Source: Euptelea pleiosperma (taxonomy: Eukaryota > Streptophyta > Magnoliopsida > Ranunculales > Eupteleaceae). Taken from it: a DNA stretch of 64,000 nucleotides. The notes under the pieces were generated by a model. That model saw only the letters and a list, made by a program, of their open reading frames with translations. It searched no databases and was not told where the DNA came from. Position 1 is the first letter of the stretch. Each line of letters opens with the position of its first letter. The DNA is taken from the NCBI GenBank assembly GCA_035048495.1, contig CM068548.1, forward strand, positions 806,001-870,000, written 5' to 3'. Below, one piece after another: positions 11,231 through 21,913 of the stretch. Both the position numbers and the translations under genes were made by a program.

Positions 11231-11238
11231 TTTAAAAG
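11231..11238 (+). promoter_or_regulatory. TATA-like box of LTR 2
   Basis: TTTAAAAG in the same place relative to the palindrome as in the other LTRs, followed about 30 bp later by CGAACCCTAATCC where transcription would begin. Function inferred. Confidence 0.6.
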
Positions 11239-11329
11239 GAGAAGGAGAGGGGTTCGTTCGAACCCTAATCCCCCTCCAATCTCTTGCTCTATCTTCCCAA
11301 AACCATCCCGAACGTTTTCGCTCCCTCTC

Positions 11330-11395
11330 CCCCCTTCTTCTTCTTCTTCTTTTCTTTTTCTTCTTTTCTTCTTCTTCTTCTTCCTCCTCCATCTT
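11330..11395 (+). repeat. TTC/CTT-rich low-complexity tract in LTR 2 core
   Basis: Nearly pure pyrimidine with many TTC triplets. A similar tract lies at 11440-11540. These produce long Phe/Leu/Ser-rich or Lys/Glu-rich open frames on either strand (up to 192 residues) that are not credible genes. Confidence 0.85.
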
Positions 11396-11397
11396 CG

Positions 11398-11422
11398 CCG
11401 GAGTTACAGGCAGCAACTCCGG
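11398..11422. repeat. CCGGAGTT/AACTCCGG hairpin, first in LTR 2 core
   Basis: A 25-bp inverted repeat of the family seen in LTR 1; the inner bases differ (ACAGGCAG). Confidence 0.75.
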
Positions 11423-11548
11423 CCGTCTGGTAAGGTCTCCTCCTTTGTCTTCTTCTTTTTCTTCTCTCCTCTGCCTTCTTCTTTTCCTTCTCTCCTCTGT
11501 CTTCTTCTTCTTGTTTTTTTTTTTCTTCTTGTTCTCCTTCACGTCCCA

Positions 11549-11573
11549 CCGGAGTTGCAGTCTGCAACTCCGG
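11549..11573. repeat. CCGGAGTTGCAG/CTGCAACTCCGG hairpin, second in LTR 2 core
   Basis: A near-perfect 25-bp inverted repeat: 12-base arms around a single T. Confidence 0.85.
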
Positions 11574-11837
11574 TCGCCAGCGCACCTCTCCGCCCCTCTC
11601 CATCTTCTCTACCGGGGAACCACCTGTGTAGACTAGCAACGTCTTCACCTTGCTGCTGCAACTCCTGGATGTTGGTTTCCTCTCTTCTACAAAGCACCAC
11701 CACCCGGCAGCACCAACGCTGCTGTTCTTTTCTCCTCCACCACTGCCTGAAGCTCCGCCCGAACCAGCAGCCCCACTTCTCCATTACCGCCTGAAACGCC
11801 ACACCTTTCTTCATACTCTCCCACGCTTCTCATCTCT

Positions 11838-11842
11838 CCCAC
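11838..11842. repeat. Target-site duplication CCCAC, left copy (LTR 3)
   Basis: CCCAC sits in the LTR 2 core directly before TGAAAGTGAGC, the reverse complement of an LTR 3' end, and recurs at 14607-14611. Confidence 0.93.
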
Positions 11843-12267
11843 TGAAAGTGAGCTTTTTCCGCGTCGTTGGTTACGGAAACCCTAACTTCAACACATTTTT
11901 AATTAATCCGAGACTTTTAACCTGTAAAATGAGCAGTTTTGCATAGTGGCTCGTGTCGGATGTCGATCCGCACTCGGGATTAGTCAGATTAGCGCGATTT
12001 AGAGCAAATAACAAAATTTTCCACAGAAATTGCTAAAAAGAAATGATGAGGGGTGAGAGTGGTTGTTCGCTTTAAAACATGATATTTTTAGAGAGAGAAT
12101 TTATCGACCATTGAAAGCATACGAAATAATGAAGACAATAAATTGAACTGAAAATAAACTATTTTATTAATCAAATTAAACTAAAAGAAATACATTGCTT
12201 GAATAAAAAATTCCCAACTAAAAAGCAAACAAATTGGCATGAGAGTTAGGGATAGAAATTAGGAGGC

Positions 12268-12335
12268 TAGAGAGAGAAAACTTGAGAGAGAGAGAGAGTC
12301 TATAGAGGAGAGAGAGAAAGTGAGAGAAAGGTGGA
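12268..12335. repeat. GA-rich low-complexity tract in LTR 3 core
   Basis: Mostly GAGAGA on the + strand, that is CT-rich in the sense of LTR 3, matching the CT tracts after the core in the other copies. Confidence 0.85.
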
Positions 12336-12685
12336 GAAAAGACTCACCGTTTGATCTCACCTTGAGATGAAGGAGAATGGACTGCACTCAATGGAAATGT
12401 TCATGGTTGCGGGGTTTTCGGGATATGGAGATCCAAATGGTGCACTCAGATTTCCGAACGGTTGATGGAGATGCCCACCACCACCATGGATTTCAGATCG
12501 ATTTGAAGGAGATTCTTGCAGGGATTGAACCAGGTTGGAGTTGCAGGTTGTGTTGTTTAGAACACCACCGGTGTTGGAGGACAGCAAGGAGGCATGCGTG
12601 CTTACAGGCCTGTGTGGTTGAGAGAGACTAGCAAGGTCAAGGCCATTGTAGGTCACCTTGAAGGTGGTGATGTTAACGGCTTACA

Positions 12686-12710
12686 GACCTGCAACTCGGT
12701 GTTGTAGGTC
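12686..12710. repeat. GACCTGCAAC/GTTGTAGGTC hairpin in LTR 3 core
   Basis: A 25-bp inverted repeat with one mismatch in ten-base arms. A perfect version occurs in LTR 4 at 21812-21836. Confidence 0.7.
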
Positions 12711-13371
12711 GTCAAGGAAGAAAATGGTGGTTCTAGGCGGCCCAAGAAGAAGGCAGTCCTGTGGATGGAGAGTGAAAAAGAAGGAGACTGCTAGCTAGGT
12801 TCAGAGATGGAGAGTGAGAATGTAGGAGAGAGAAGAAAAATGTTGGATGGTGGTGAAGACGGCTATTGGAGGAACGACGCCCAGAGTTGCAGACCGCCGG
12901 TTCTGCAACGTGGTTCCCAAGATTTTGAGGTGCTGCACACCCCGTGAAAAGGGAGGAGACCAACGGGGTGAGGTGCACGCTGGAGCAGGCTGTGAGTGAA
13001 GGAGGTTGGAGGCGGTCCAGATCTGCTTGTGAGTTGCAGAGGTTTGATCGCCGGCGTAAGGGAGCAATGGGTTGCTACCCTGTGAAGTTAGATGCACGGG
13101 TTGGAGGAGGTTGTAGAGGAATGGATGGCCAGAAGTGGTAGACTAGCAAGGTGGAGGCGAAGGAGATGGCAACCGGTGAAGATGAGGGAGGCGAGCTGGG
13201 CGTGCGCACCAGCAGCAAGGAGGCGCCTCCTCCTTCTTTCTCTTCTCCTTTTCTCTTTTTCTTTTTCTTTTTTTTTTGTGTGAGAAGATGAAGAAAGGGG
13301 GAGAGAGCGTGCAGGTGTGACCGGCAGACTGGTGATCCAAACTTGCAACCTAATGACGGAGTTGCAGATGG

Positions 13372-13391
13372 CCGGAGTTCTGCAACTCCGG
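13372..13391. repeat. CCGGAGTT/AACTCCGG hairpin in LTR 3 core
   Basis: A shortened member of the hairpin family: CCGGAGTT, then CTGC, then AACTCCGG. Confidence 0.75.
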
Positions 13392-13553
13392 CGAGAAAAA
13401 TAACGAAGAAGATGAAGAAGAAGGTGAAGAAGAAGAGGGGAAAATCGCCAAAAACCGAGGAGAAAGAGGGGGCAACGAGTTGGGGGAGTTTTGGGGGAAG
13501 GAGAGGAAGAGATTGGAGGGGGATTAGGGTTCGAACGAACCCTTCTCCCTCCT

Positions 13554-13561
13554 CTTATAAA
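13554..13561 (-). promoter_or_regulatory. TATA box of LTR 3
   Basis: Reads TTTATAAG on the minus strand, 3 bp downstream of the palindrome in that sense. CGAACCCTAATCC follows at the presumed start of transcription. Function inferred. Confidence 0.65.
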
Positions 13562-13564
13562 GCT

Positions 13565-13590
13565 CCCTATTTCCATTAATGGAAATAGGG
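13565..13590. promoter_or_regulatory. Perfect 26-bp palindrome upstream of the LTR 3 TATA box
   Basis: Identical in sequence to the palindromes of LTR 2 and LTR 4. Confidence 0.88.
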
Positions 13591-13604
13591 TATTTTTTGA
13601 AAAT

Positions 13605-13618
<14 letters not shown>

Positions 13619-13658
<40 letters not shown>
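13619..13658. repeat. (AT)20 microsatellite in LTR 3
   Basis: Twenty AT units lie next to a poly(A) run, upstream (in LTR sense) of the palindrome. The other copies have A-rich or T-rich sequence here but no AT run, so it expanded in this copy. Length is probably polymorphic. Confidence 0.97.
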
Positions 13659-13661
<3 letters not shown>

Positions 13662-13885
13662 TTAAAGTAAAAACCTACTTTTCTATGGGGAATCTCCCCA
13701 ATTAGTGGACCCCCCATTTAATTAAAATTATTTTGAAATTCGCGGGGTCCACTAACTGGTCGGACAGCGGGTCGATGAAGATGGACTGATGATGTCCATC
13801 GTCTCACAAGATGATGTGATAGACATTCTGATGGCGATCGGATGGATGGTGACTTGATTGGGACTCAGATTGGTGGATCGACGGA

Positions 13886-13945
13886 TCTAGAGAGATCCAA
13901 CGGTCCGATTGAAGATCCAACGGTCCGATGGAAGATCCAACGGTC
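13886..13945 (-). repeat. Three tandem 20-bp repeats in LTR 3 5' block
   Basis: The same GACCGTTGGATC units as in the other LTRs, read on the minus strand. Confidence 0.85.
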
Positions 13946-14606
13946 AGAAAGCTAAGGGAGATGAGATAGAGCTGATGGGCAGGAGTTCTGGGGTTAGGTC
14001 AGTAGATTCGAGGACCGAGAGATGAAGAGAGAGAGAGAATAAGGAGAGATGAGAGAAAAAGTATCAAAAAAAATGGAAAAAAGCACTGGCGGAGGGTCTG
14101 GAACCCTGGTCTTCACTGTGACCATCCTCACGCTTCTCCAGTAGAGTCGACTATCATTCTTTGCTGACTCATGTGGCTTTAAACGCTTTGGTCCGTCTCT
14201 TGGTCATTGGCTCTCCTGCTCTCTTCGTTCTTTGGGCCGGCTTTTTGGTCCTCTTATTCAGCCCATATTTGGCCCATATCTTCTAGTCATAGCATGTGGG
14301 CTCTTTAAGCTTTGATAATGGGCTTTCATGATCGATTTGGGCCCACAAGTCTCGAGAATCGTCCCATCGGGGTTTCCTGCGACAGAAGAAGCGCGTAATG
14401 AGACTTTATCAGAACGGCTTAATATCTAGACTTCCGAAAATGTGTTTAATGCATGCAAATATACCATTTCGTCCAGAAAAGTGTGTTCTACGCAACACAA
14501 GAGACTCTTACGTAGAAAAGTAGATAAATAGAGTATTTTTACGTAGGAGAATGCGATAACGCTAAAAGGATAATTGCTTAAAATAAGCACTTTTGAGCGA
14601 ATATCA

Positions 14607-14611
14607 CCCAC
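14607..14611. repeat. Target-site duplication CCCAC, right copy (LTR 3)
   Basis: Directly follows ...GAATATCA. The LTR 2 core resumes here. Confidence 0.93.
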
Positions 14612-15532
14612 CCACGTTCTATTGCTCCTCAACGCTGCAACTTGCAGCCGCCCACCATCTTCTGTTCTTCTCCACGTTTGCCACAAAAACCAGCATCCTT
14701 ACTAGTTTACCTTCTCCACCGATCGGTCACCGCAACTCTCTTCACTACCGCCAGCTGCTGCTACTGCCTTTATCGCCTGCAACTCCACCTTCCAACTCCA
14801 GAAGCAGCTGTCACCCTCCTCTTCTTTTGGATCATTTTTCAAACAAAAAAAAAAGAAAATAAAAAAAAAAAAAAACGTAGGAGGAGAAGCTTCTCTCCCT
14901 CGCTGCCATCATCTTCCTACAACCTCCTCTCTCCAGCTGCTCTCTCCTCCACAAGCTCCATAAGCAAGGACCGCCCAGCAGCCACCAGTTGAAGCCGCCT
15001 CCTCCACCAAGCAACCAACAGTTGATGTTCTCCACGATCCATCCCTTGCACCACCATGATAGCCAACCTGCTACTATTCACAGCATCACGATCACCATAT
15101 GCTTCAACCACCCCCGGTAGGATCTCAACTTTCTCGCTCTAAGTCATTCTTCTCTCTCTAGCCCTCTTTCTCGAGATCTTTCTATGTTTTTCTCCCTCTC
15201 TCATTATTTCTCTCTCATTCACCATATTCTCTCTCTAGTTTTCTCTCTCTACCTTTCATGCTTTTTAGTTTTAATTCTCTTAATTTTGTTATCCATCAAT
15301 GTAAACATCTTAATTTTATTCAATGAAATTAGTTTCTTTTGAATTATTGTTTTTATTATCTTTTAATAGTAATTTTGAATTTTATCTGCATGTTAATCAC
15401 TTTAATGGAGAATCAATCTTCAACATAAAAATCATGTTTTAAAATCTCGTGATCATCATTCTCACCATTCCATCCTTTTTAGTGGCAATTTCTGAGAAAA
15501 ATTCGTCATTTCATGTTATCTGCTTGCACAAA
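14612..15532 (+). other. 3' part of the LTR 2 diverged core
   Basis: C-rich then CT-rich sequence (to about 15250), followed by AT-rich sequence with poly(A)-signal-like elements. It contains one poly(A) run at 14838-14875. No credible gene. Confidence 0.8.
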
Positions 15533-15673
15533 CTAACCCCGAGTGCGGATCGACATCCGACACGAGCCACTGTGCAAAATTACCCATTTTACAGGTTAAA
15601 TGTCTCGGATCAATTAAAAATGTGTTGAAGTTAGGGTTTCCGTAATCAACGACGCGGAAAAACCCTACTTTCA
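15533..15673 (+). other. Conserved 141-bp 3' terminal block of LTR 2
   Basis: The same length as in the other three LTRs, ending CTACTTTCA, with TTAGGGTTT at 15631-15639. Confidence 0.9.
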
Positions 15674-15678
15674 GTTAT
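15674..15678. repeat. Target-site duplication GTTAT, right copy (LTR 2)
   Basis: Matches 10180-10184. Confidence 0.95.
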
Positions 15679-18600
15679 AGGCTACGGAATGTAACACACA
15701 AACCGAGTCCACTTAGAGGCATTGACGCACGGATGGAGCAAACTTCTTTCGACGGTCCCGAACCTTATTCCAACACTTCAAATGTGTTAAAAAAATTGTA
15801 ATAAAAGATATTTAGTCAGATTACGAGGTCCGGTTGCGAAAAAGTCAGTAAATATAGGCTTAGGAATGTAACGCACAAGCTGAGTCCAATTAGAGACATT
15901 GATGAACGAATGGAGCAAACTTGTTCCTCCTGTCCCGAATCTTCTTCCAAGACTTCAAATGTGTTGAAAACAATAATAATGAAAGAGTTTGACTAAAATT
16001 ACGAGGTCCAGTTGCGAGAAAGTCACTAGTTATAGGCTTCGGAATGTAACACAGAACTGTGTCCAATTTGAGACAATGATGCACGGATGGAGCAAACTTG
16101 TTCCGTCTGTCCCAAATCTTGTTCCAACACTTCAAATGTGTTGAAACAATTGTAATGGAAGAGTTTGAGTCAAATTACGAGGTCCGGTTACGAAAATGTA
16201 ACTAGTTATAGGCTTCGGAATGTAACACACAAACTAAGTCCAATTAGAGATATTTACGAACGAATGGAGCAAACTTGTTTCGACTGTCCTGAATCTTCTT
16301 CCAAGACTTCAAATGTGTTGAAACAATAATAATGAAAGAGCTTGAGTCAAATTACGAGGTCCGGTTGCGAGAAAGTCACTACTTATAGGCTTCGGAAAGT
16401 AACACACAAACTAAGTCAAACTAGAGACATATACGCACGCGTGGAGCAAACTTGTTTCGACTGTCCCGAATCTTGTTCCAACACTTCAAATGTGTTGAAA
16501 TAATTGTAATGGAAGAGTTTGAGTTAAATTACGAGGTCCGGTTGTGAAAACGTAACTAGTTATAGGGTTCGGAATGTAACACACAAACTAAGTCCAATTA
16601 TAGACATTGACGCGCGGATGGAGCAACCTTGTTTCGACTGTCCCGAATCTTGTTCCAAGACATCAAATGTGTTGAAACAATTGTAATGGAAGAGTTTGAG
16701 TCAAATTACAAGGTCCGATTTCGAATACGTATCTAGTTAGAGGCTTCGGAATGTAACACACAAACTAAGTCCAATTAGAGCCATTGACGAACGAATGGAG
16801 CAAACTTGTTCCGCCTGTCCCGAATCTTGTTCAAGACTTCAAATGTGTTGAAACAATAATAATGAAAGAGTTTGAGTAAAATTACGAGGTCCAGTTGCAA
16901 GAAAGTCACTAGTTATAGGCTTCGGAATGTAACACAGAAACCGTGTCCAATTTGAGACATTGATGCACAGAGGGAGCAAACTTGTTCTGTCTATCCCGAA
17001 TCTTGTTCCAACACTTCAAATGTGTTGAAACAATTGTAATGGAAGAGTTTGAGTCAAATTACGGGGTCCGGTTACAAAAATGTAACTAGTTATAGGATTC
17101 GGAATGTAACACACAAACTAAGTCCAATTATAGATGTTGACGCACGGATGGAGCAAACTTGTTTCGACTATCCCAAATCTTCTTCCAAGACTTCAAATGT
17201 GTTGATACAATTGTAATGGAAGAGCTTGAGTCAAATTATGAGGTCCGATTGCGAAAACGTATCTAGTTATAGGCTTCAGAATGTAACACACAAACTAAGT
17301 CCAATTACAGATATTGACGAACGAATGGAGCAAACTTGTTCCGCCTGTCCCGAATCTTGTTCCAAGACTTCAAATGTGTTGAAACAATAATAATGAAAGA
17401 GTTTGAGTAAAATTCAAGGTCCAGTTGCGAGAAAGTCACTAGTTATAGGCTTCGGAATGTAACACACAAACCGTTTCCAATTTGAGACATTGACGCACGG
17501 ATGGAGCAAACTTGTTCCGCCTGTCTCGAATATTGTACCAACACTTCAAATCTGTTGAAACAATAATATTGGAAGAGTTTGAGTAAAATTACGAGGTCCG
17601 GTTCGAGAAAGTCAGTTGTTATAGGCTTCGGAATGTAACACACAAAATGAGTCCAATTAGAGGCATTGACGCACGGATGGAGCAAACTTCTTTTGACGGT
17701 CCCAAACCTTATTACAACACTTCAATTGGATTAAAACAATTGTAATAGAAGATATTGAGTCAAAGTACAAGATCCGGTTGCAAAAAAGTGAAAATTATAG
17801 GCTTAGGAATGTAACGCACAAACTGAGTCCAATTAGAGACATTCACAAACGAATAGAGCAAACTTGTTCCTCCTGTCCTGAATCTTGTTCCAAGACTTCA
17901 AATGTGTTGAAACTATAATAATGAAAGAGTTTGAGTAAAATTACGAGGTCCAGTTGCGAGAAAGTCACTAGTTATAGGCTTCGGAATGTAACACAAAAAC
18001 TGTGTCCAATTTGAGACAATGATGCACGGATGGAGCAAACTTGTTCCGTCTGTCCCGAATCTTGTTCCAACACTTCAAATGTGTTGAAACAATTGTAATG
18101 GAAGAGTTTGAGTCAAATTACGGGGTCCGGTTACGAAAATGTAACTAGTTATAGGATTCGGAATGGAACACACAAACTAAGTCCAATTATAGACGTTGAC
18201 GCACGGATGGAGCAAACTTGTTTCGACTATCCCGAATCTTCTTCCAAGACTTCAAATGTGTTGATACAATTGTAATGGAAGAGCTTGAGTCAAATTATGA
18301 GGTCCGATTGAGAAAACGAATCTAGTTATAGGCTTCGGAATGTAACACACAAACTAAGTCCAATTAGAGATATTTACGAATGAATGGAGCAACCTTATTC
18401 CGCCTGTCCCGAATCTTGTTCTGAGACTTCAAATGTGTTGCAACAACTATAATGAAAGAGTTTGAGTAAAATTACGAGGTCCGGTTGCGAGAAAGTCACT
18501 AGTTATAGGCTTCGGAAAGTAACACACAAACTAAGTCAAATTAGAGACATATACGCATGCGTGGAGCAAACTTGTTTCGACTGTCCCGAATCTTGTTCCA

Positions 18601-20365
18601 ACACTTCAAATGTGTTGAAATAATTGTAATGGAATAGTTTGAGTTAAATTACGAGGTCCGGTTGCGAAAACGTAACTAGTTATAGGGTTTGGAATGTAAC
18701 ACACAAACTAAATCCAATTATAGACATTGACGCACGGATGGAGCAACCTTGTTTTGACTGTCCCGACTCTTGTTCCAAGACATCAAATGTGTTGAAACAA
18801 TTGTAATGGAAGAGTTTGAGTCAAATTACAAGGACTGATTTCAAAAACGTATCTAGTTATAGGCTTCGGAATGTAACAAACAAACTAAGTTCAATTAGAG
18901 CCATTGACGAACGAATGGAGCAAACTTGTTCCGCCTGTCCCGAATCTTGTTCCAAGACTTCAAATGTGTTGAAATAATAATAATGAAAGAGTTTGAGTAA
19001 AATTACGAGGTCGAGTTGCGAGAAAGTCACTAGTTATAGGCTTCGGAATGTAACACAAACCGTGTCCAATTTGAGACATTGACGCACGGATGGAGCAAAC
19101 TTGTTCCGCCTGTCCCGAATCTTGTTCCAACACATCAAATGTGTTGAAACAATAATAATGGAAGTGTTTGAGTAAAATTACGAGGTCCGGTAGCGAGAAA
19201 GTCAGTTGTTATAGGCTTCGGAATGTAACACACAAACTGAGTCCAATTAGAGGCATTGACGCACGGATGGAGCAAACTTCTTTCGACGGTCCCGAACCTT
19301 ATTCCAACAGTTCAAATGTGTTAAAACAATTGTAATAGAAGATATTGGGTCAAATTACGAGGTCCGGTTGCGAAAAAGTCAGTAAATATAGGCTTAGGAA
19401 TGTAACGCACAAACTGAGTCCAATTAGAGACATTTGTGAACGAATGGAGCAAATTTGTTCCTCCTGTCCTGAATCTTGTTCCGAGACTTCAAATGTGTTG
19501 AAAAAAAAAATAATGAAAGAGTTTGAGTAAAATTATGAGGTCCAGTTGCGAGAAAGTCACTAGTTATAGGCTTCGGAATGTAACAGAAACGGTGTCCAAT
19601 TTGAGACATTGACGCACGGATGGAGCAAACTTGTTCCGCTTGGCCCGAATCTTTATCCCACACTTCAAATGTGTTGAAAAATAATAATGGAAGAGTTTGA
19701 GAAAAATTACGAGGTCCGGTAGCGAGAAAGTCAGTTGTTATAGGCTTCGGAATATAACACACAAACTGAGTCCAATTAGAGGCATTGACGCACGGATGGA
19801 GCAAACTTCTTTCGACGGTCCCGAACCTTATTCCAACACTTCAAATGTGTTAAAACAATTGTAATAGAAGATATTGAGTCAAATTACGAGGTCCGGTTGC
19901 GAAAAAGTTAGTAATTATAGGCTTAGGAATGTAACGCACAAACTGAGTCCAATTAGAGACATTGATGAACGAATGGAGCAAACTTGTTCCTCCTGTCCTG
20001 AATCTTGTTCCAAGACTTCAAATATATTGAAAACAATAATAATGAAAGAGTTTGAGTAAAATTACGAGGTCCAGTTGCGAGAAAGTCACTAGTTATAGGC
20101 TTCGGAATGTAACACAGAAACTGTGTCCAATTTGAGACATTGATGCACGGATGGAGCAAACTTGTTCCGTCTGTCCCGAATCTTGTTCCAACTCTTCAAA
20201 TATGTTGAAACAATTGTAATGGAAGAGTTTGAGTCAAATTACGAGGTCCGGTTACGAAAATGTAACTAGTTATAGGCTTCGGAATGTAACACACAAACTA
20301 AGTCCAATTATAGACATTCACGCACGGATGGAGCAAACTTGATTCGACTGTCCCGAATCTTCTTC

Positions 20366-20370
20366 CAAGA
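20366..20370. repeat. Target-site duplication CAAGA, left copy (LTR 4)
   Basis: CAAGA precedes TGATATTCGC and recurs at 23064-23068. Removal restores the monomer CTTCCAAGA|CTTCAAATG. Confidence 0.95.
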
Positions 20371-20431
20371 TGATATTCGCTCAAAAGTGCTTATTTTAAG
20401 CACTTATCCTGTTAGCGTTATCGCACTCTCC

Positions 20432-20468
20432 TACGTAAAACTGCTCTAATTATCCACTTTTCTACGTA
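20432..20468. promoter_or_regulatory. Paired TACGTA (ACGT-core) motifs in LTR 4 5' block
   Basis: Palindromic TACGTA at 20432-20437 and 20463-20468, 31 bp apart, also present in LTR 2. ACGT-core elements are known binding sites for plant bZIP factors. In LTR 1 they read TACGTT and TACATA. A regulatory role is inference. Confidence 0.35.
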
Positions 20469-21032
20469 AGAGTCTATCTCATTGCGTAAAACACACTTTT
20501 CTGGACGAAATGGTATATTTGCATGCATTAAACTCATTTTCGGAAGTCTAAATATTAAGCCGTTCTGATAAAGTCTCATTACGCGCTTCTTCTGTCGCAG
20601 GAAACCCCGATGGGACGATTTTCGAGACTTGTGGGCCCAAATCGATCATGAAAGCCCATTATCAAAGCTTAACAAGCCCACATGCTATAACTAGAAGATA
20701 TGGGCCAAATATGGGCTGAATAAGAGGACCAAAAAGCCGGCCCAAAGAACGAAGAGAGTAGGAGAGCCAATGACCAAGAGACGGACCAAAGCGTTTAAAG
20801 CCACATGAGTCAGCAAAGAATGATGGTCGACTCTACTAGAGAAGCGTGAGGATGGTCACAGTGAAGACCAGGGTTCCAGACCCTCCGCCAGTGCTTTTTT
20901 TCCATTTTTTTTGATACTTTTTCTCTCATCTCTCCTTATTCTCTCTCTCTCTTCATCTCTCGATCCTAGAATCTACTGACCTAACCCCAGAACTCCTGCC
21001 TATCAGCTCTATCTCATCTCCCTTAGCTTTCT

Positions 21033-21092
21033 AACCGTTGGATCTTCCATCGGACCGTTGGATCTTCAATCGGACCGTTGGATCTCTCTAGA
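21033..21092 (+). repeat. Three tandem 20-bp repeats in LTR 4 5' block
   Basis: Units with ACCGTTGGATC as in the other copies; the first starts AACC instead of GACC. Confidence 0.85.
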
Positions 21093-21407
21093 TCCGTCGA
21101 TCTACCAATCTGGGTCCCAATCAAGTCACCATCCATCAGATCGCCTTCAGAATGCCTGTCACATCATCTTGTGAGACGATGGACATCATCAGTCCATGTG
21201 GGCCAGTAGCCGGGCCCATCAGCATCGACCCGCTGTCCGACCAGTTAGTGGACCCCGCGAATTTCAAAAATAATTTTAATTAAATGGGGGGGTCCACTAA
21301 TTGGTGAGATTCCCCATAGAAAAGTAGGTTTTTACTTAAAAAAAAAAATAAAAAAATAAAAAAAAATAAAAATAAAAATAAAAATATTTTTTTATTTTCA
21401 AAAAATA

Positions 21408-21433
21408 CCCTATTTCCATTAATGGAAATAGGG
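21408..21433. promoter_or_regulatory. Perfect 26-bp palindrome upstream of the LTR 4 TATA box
   Basis: Same sequence as in LTR 2 and LTR 3. It is preceded by an A-rich run (21339-21390) of AAAAATAAAAAT type. Confidence 0.88.
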
Positions 21434-21436
21434 AGC

Positions 21437-21444
21437 TTTATAAG
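21437..21444 (+). promoter_or_regulatory. TATA box of LTR 4
   Basis: TTTATAAG, with AACCCTAA at 21467-21474 about 30 bp downstream, the expected place for the transcription start. Function inferred. Confidence 0.65.
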
Positions 21445-21592
21445 AGGAGGGAGAAGGGTTCGTTCGAACCCTAATCCCCCCCCTTTCTCCTCCATTCTCT
21501 GCCCCAACTCGTTTCTCCTTTTTTCCCCTCTCTTGGCCGCTGTTTTCCTCTAATTCTCCTCCACCTTCGTCATCTTCTTCACCGTTTTTCCA

Positions 21593-21617
21593 CCGGAGTT
21601 GCAGCTTGCAACTCCGG
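21593..21617. repeat. CCGGAGTTGCAG/TTGCAACTCCGG hairpin, first in LTR 4 core
   Basis: A 25-bp inverted repeat of the recurrent family. Confidence 0.85.
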
Positions 21618-21811
21618 CCACCACCTTGCTGCCCTCTTGCAGCCGGCGAAATCATCTTCTCTAGCCACTCCACTGCTCCACCTTTCCATCGCTTCACCAT
21701 CCCAAACGGAGAAGAGCTCCTCCACGTTCTCTTTTTCTCATCGCATCTCAGTCTTTCATCTCCCTCACAGGTGCACCTCCTCCATCACCGTCCCCTCCCT
21801 TGCCTCATCAC

Positions 21812-21836
21812 GACCTGCAACACTGAGTTGCAGGTC
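21812..21836. repeat. GACCTGCAAC/GTTGCAGGTC hairpin in LTR 4 core
   Basis: Perfect ten-base arms around ACTGA. A degenerate partner exists in LTR 3. Confidence 0.85.
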
Positions 21837-21889
21837 TGCAAAAAAAATAAAAATAAAAAAATAAAAAAAGAAAATTTTTCAAGAGATCG

Positions 21890-21913
21890 CCGGAGTTGCA
21901 ACCTGCAACTCCG
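21890..21913. repeat. CGGAGTTGCA/TGCAACTCCG hairpin, second in LTR 4 core
   Basis: A further member of the hairpin family, about 300 bp after the first. Confidence 0.8.

Larger units (their letters stand above)
11843..14606 (-). mobile_element. Solo LTR 3 (-), nested inside LTR 2 in inverted orientation
   Basis: 2764 bp. On the minus strand it starts TGATATTCGCTC (at 14606) and ends CACTTTCA (at 11843). It is flanked by CCCAC duplications lying in LTR 2, so it inserted after LTR 2. The 141-bp tail is 11843-11983, the diverged core 11984-13553, and the 5' block 13554-14606. The palindrome is perfect (13565-13590) and the TATA box reads TTTATAAG. The 5' block sits in inverted orientation to the LTR 2 5' block about 2.3 kb away, so the locus contains long, closely related inverted arms. 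No internal domain is present; this too is a solo LTR. Confidence 0.93.
10185..15673 (+). mobile_element. Solo LTR 2 (+), split by nested LTR 3
   Basis: The outer element consists of 10185-11842 plus 14612-15673, 2720 bp once the inner insertion and one CCCAC duplication are removed. That agrees with the 2726 bp of LTR 1. It has TG...CA ends and GTTAT duplications. Its 5' block (10185-11238) ends at a perfect 26-bp palindrome and TTTAAAAG; its 141-bp tail is 15533-15673. The interruption falls in the pyrimidine-rich core. No internal retrotransposon domain is present, so it was already a solo LTR, or became one independently of the nested insertion. It must be older than LTR 3. Confidence 0.93.
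15674..20370 (+). repeat. 177-bp tandem satellite, block 3
   Basis: About 26.5 monomers in the same orientation and with the same subtypes as block 2. Shared markers include CAGAACTGTG (near 16052), GAGACATATACGCACGCGTGG (16425, also 9521) and a TTCAATTGGATTAAAAC variant near 17720. It is interrupted at CTTCCAAGA by LTR 4. No gene is seen. Confidence 0.95.

Noticed and set aside
11216..11794. 192-residue open frame in LTR 2
   Set aside because: It follows the TTC/CTT-rich tract and encodes Phe/Leu/Ser runs. It has no counterpart at the same place in the other LTRs. Low-complexity artefact.
12377..12656. Short frames of more normal composition in LTR 3 core (84 and 99 residues, both strands)
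   Set aside because: Overlapping frames on opposite strands with no recognisable domain and no match in other copies. Captured host sequence cannot be excluded but is not supported.
13088..13717. 209-residue open frame on the minus strand of LTR 3
   Set aside because: It includes the translation of the (AT)20 microsatellite (Ile-Tyr repeat) and of pyrimidine tracts, and runs across the LTR promoter region. Not a gene.
10185..15673. A full-length LTR retrotransposon with two LTRs and an internal region
   Set aside because: The inner 2764 bp is itself an inverted solo LTR with its own duplication. The two ends of 10185-15673 are the 5' and 3' parts of one LTR, not two repeats.
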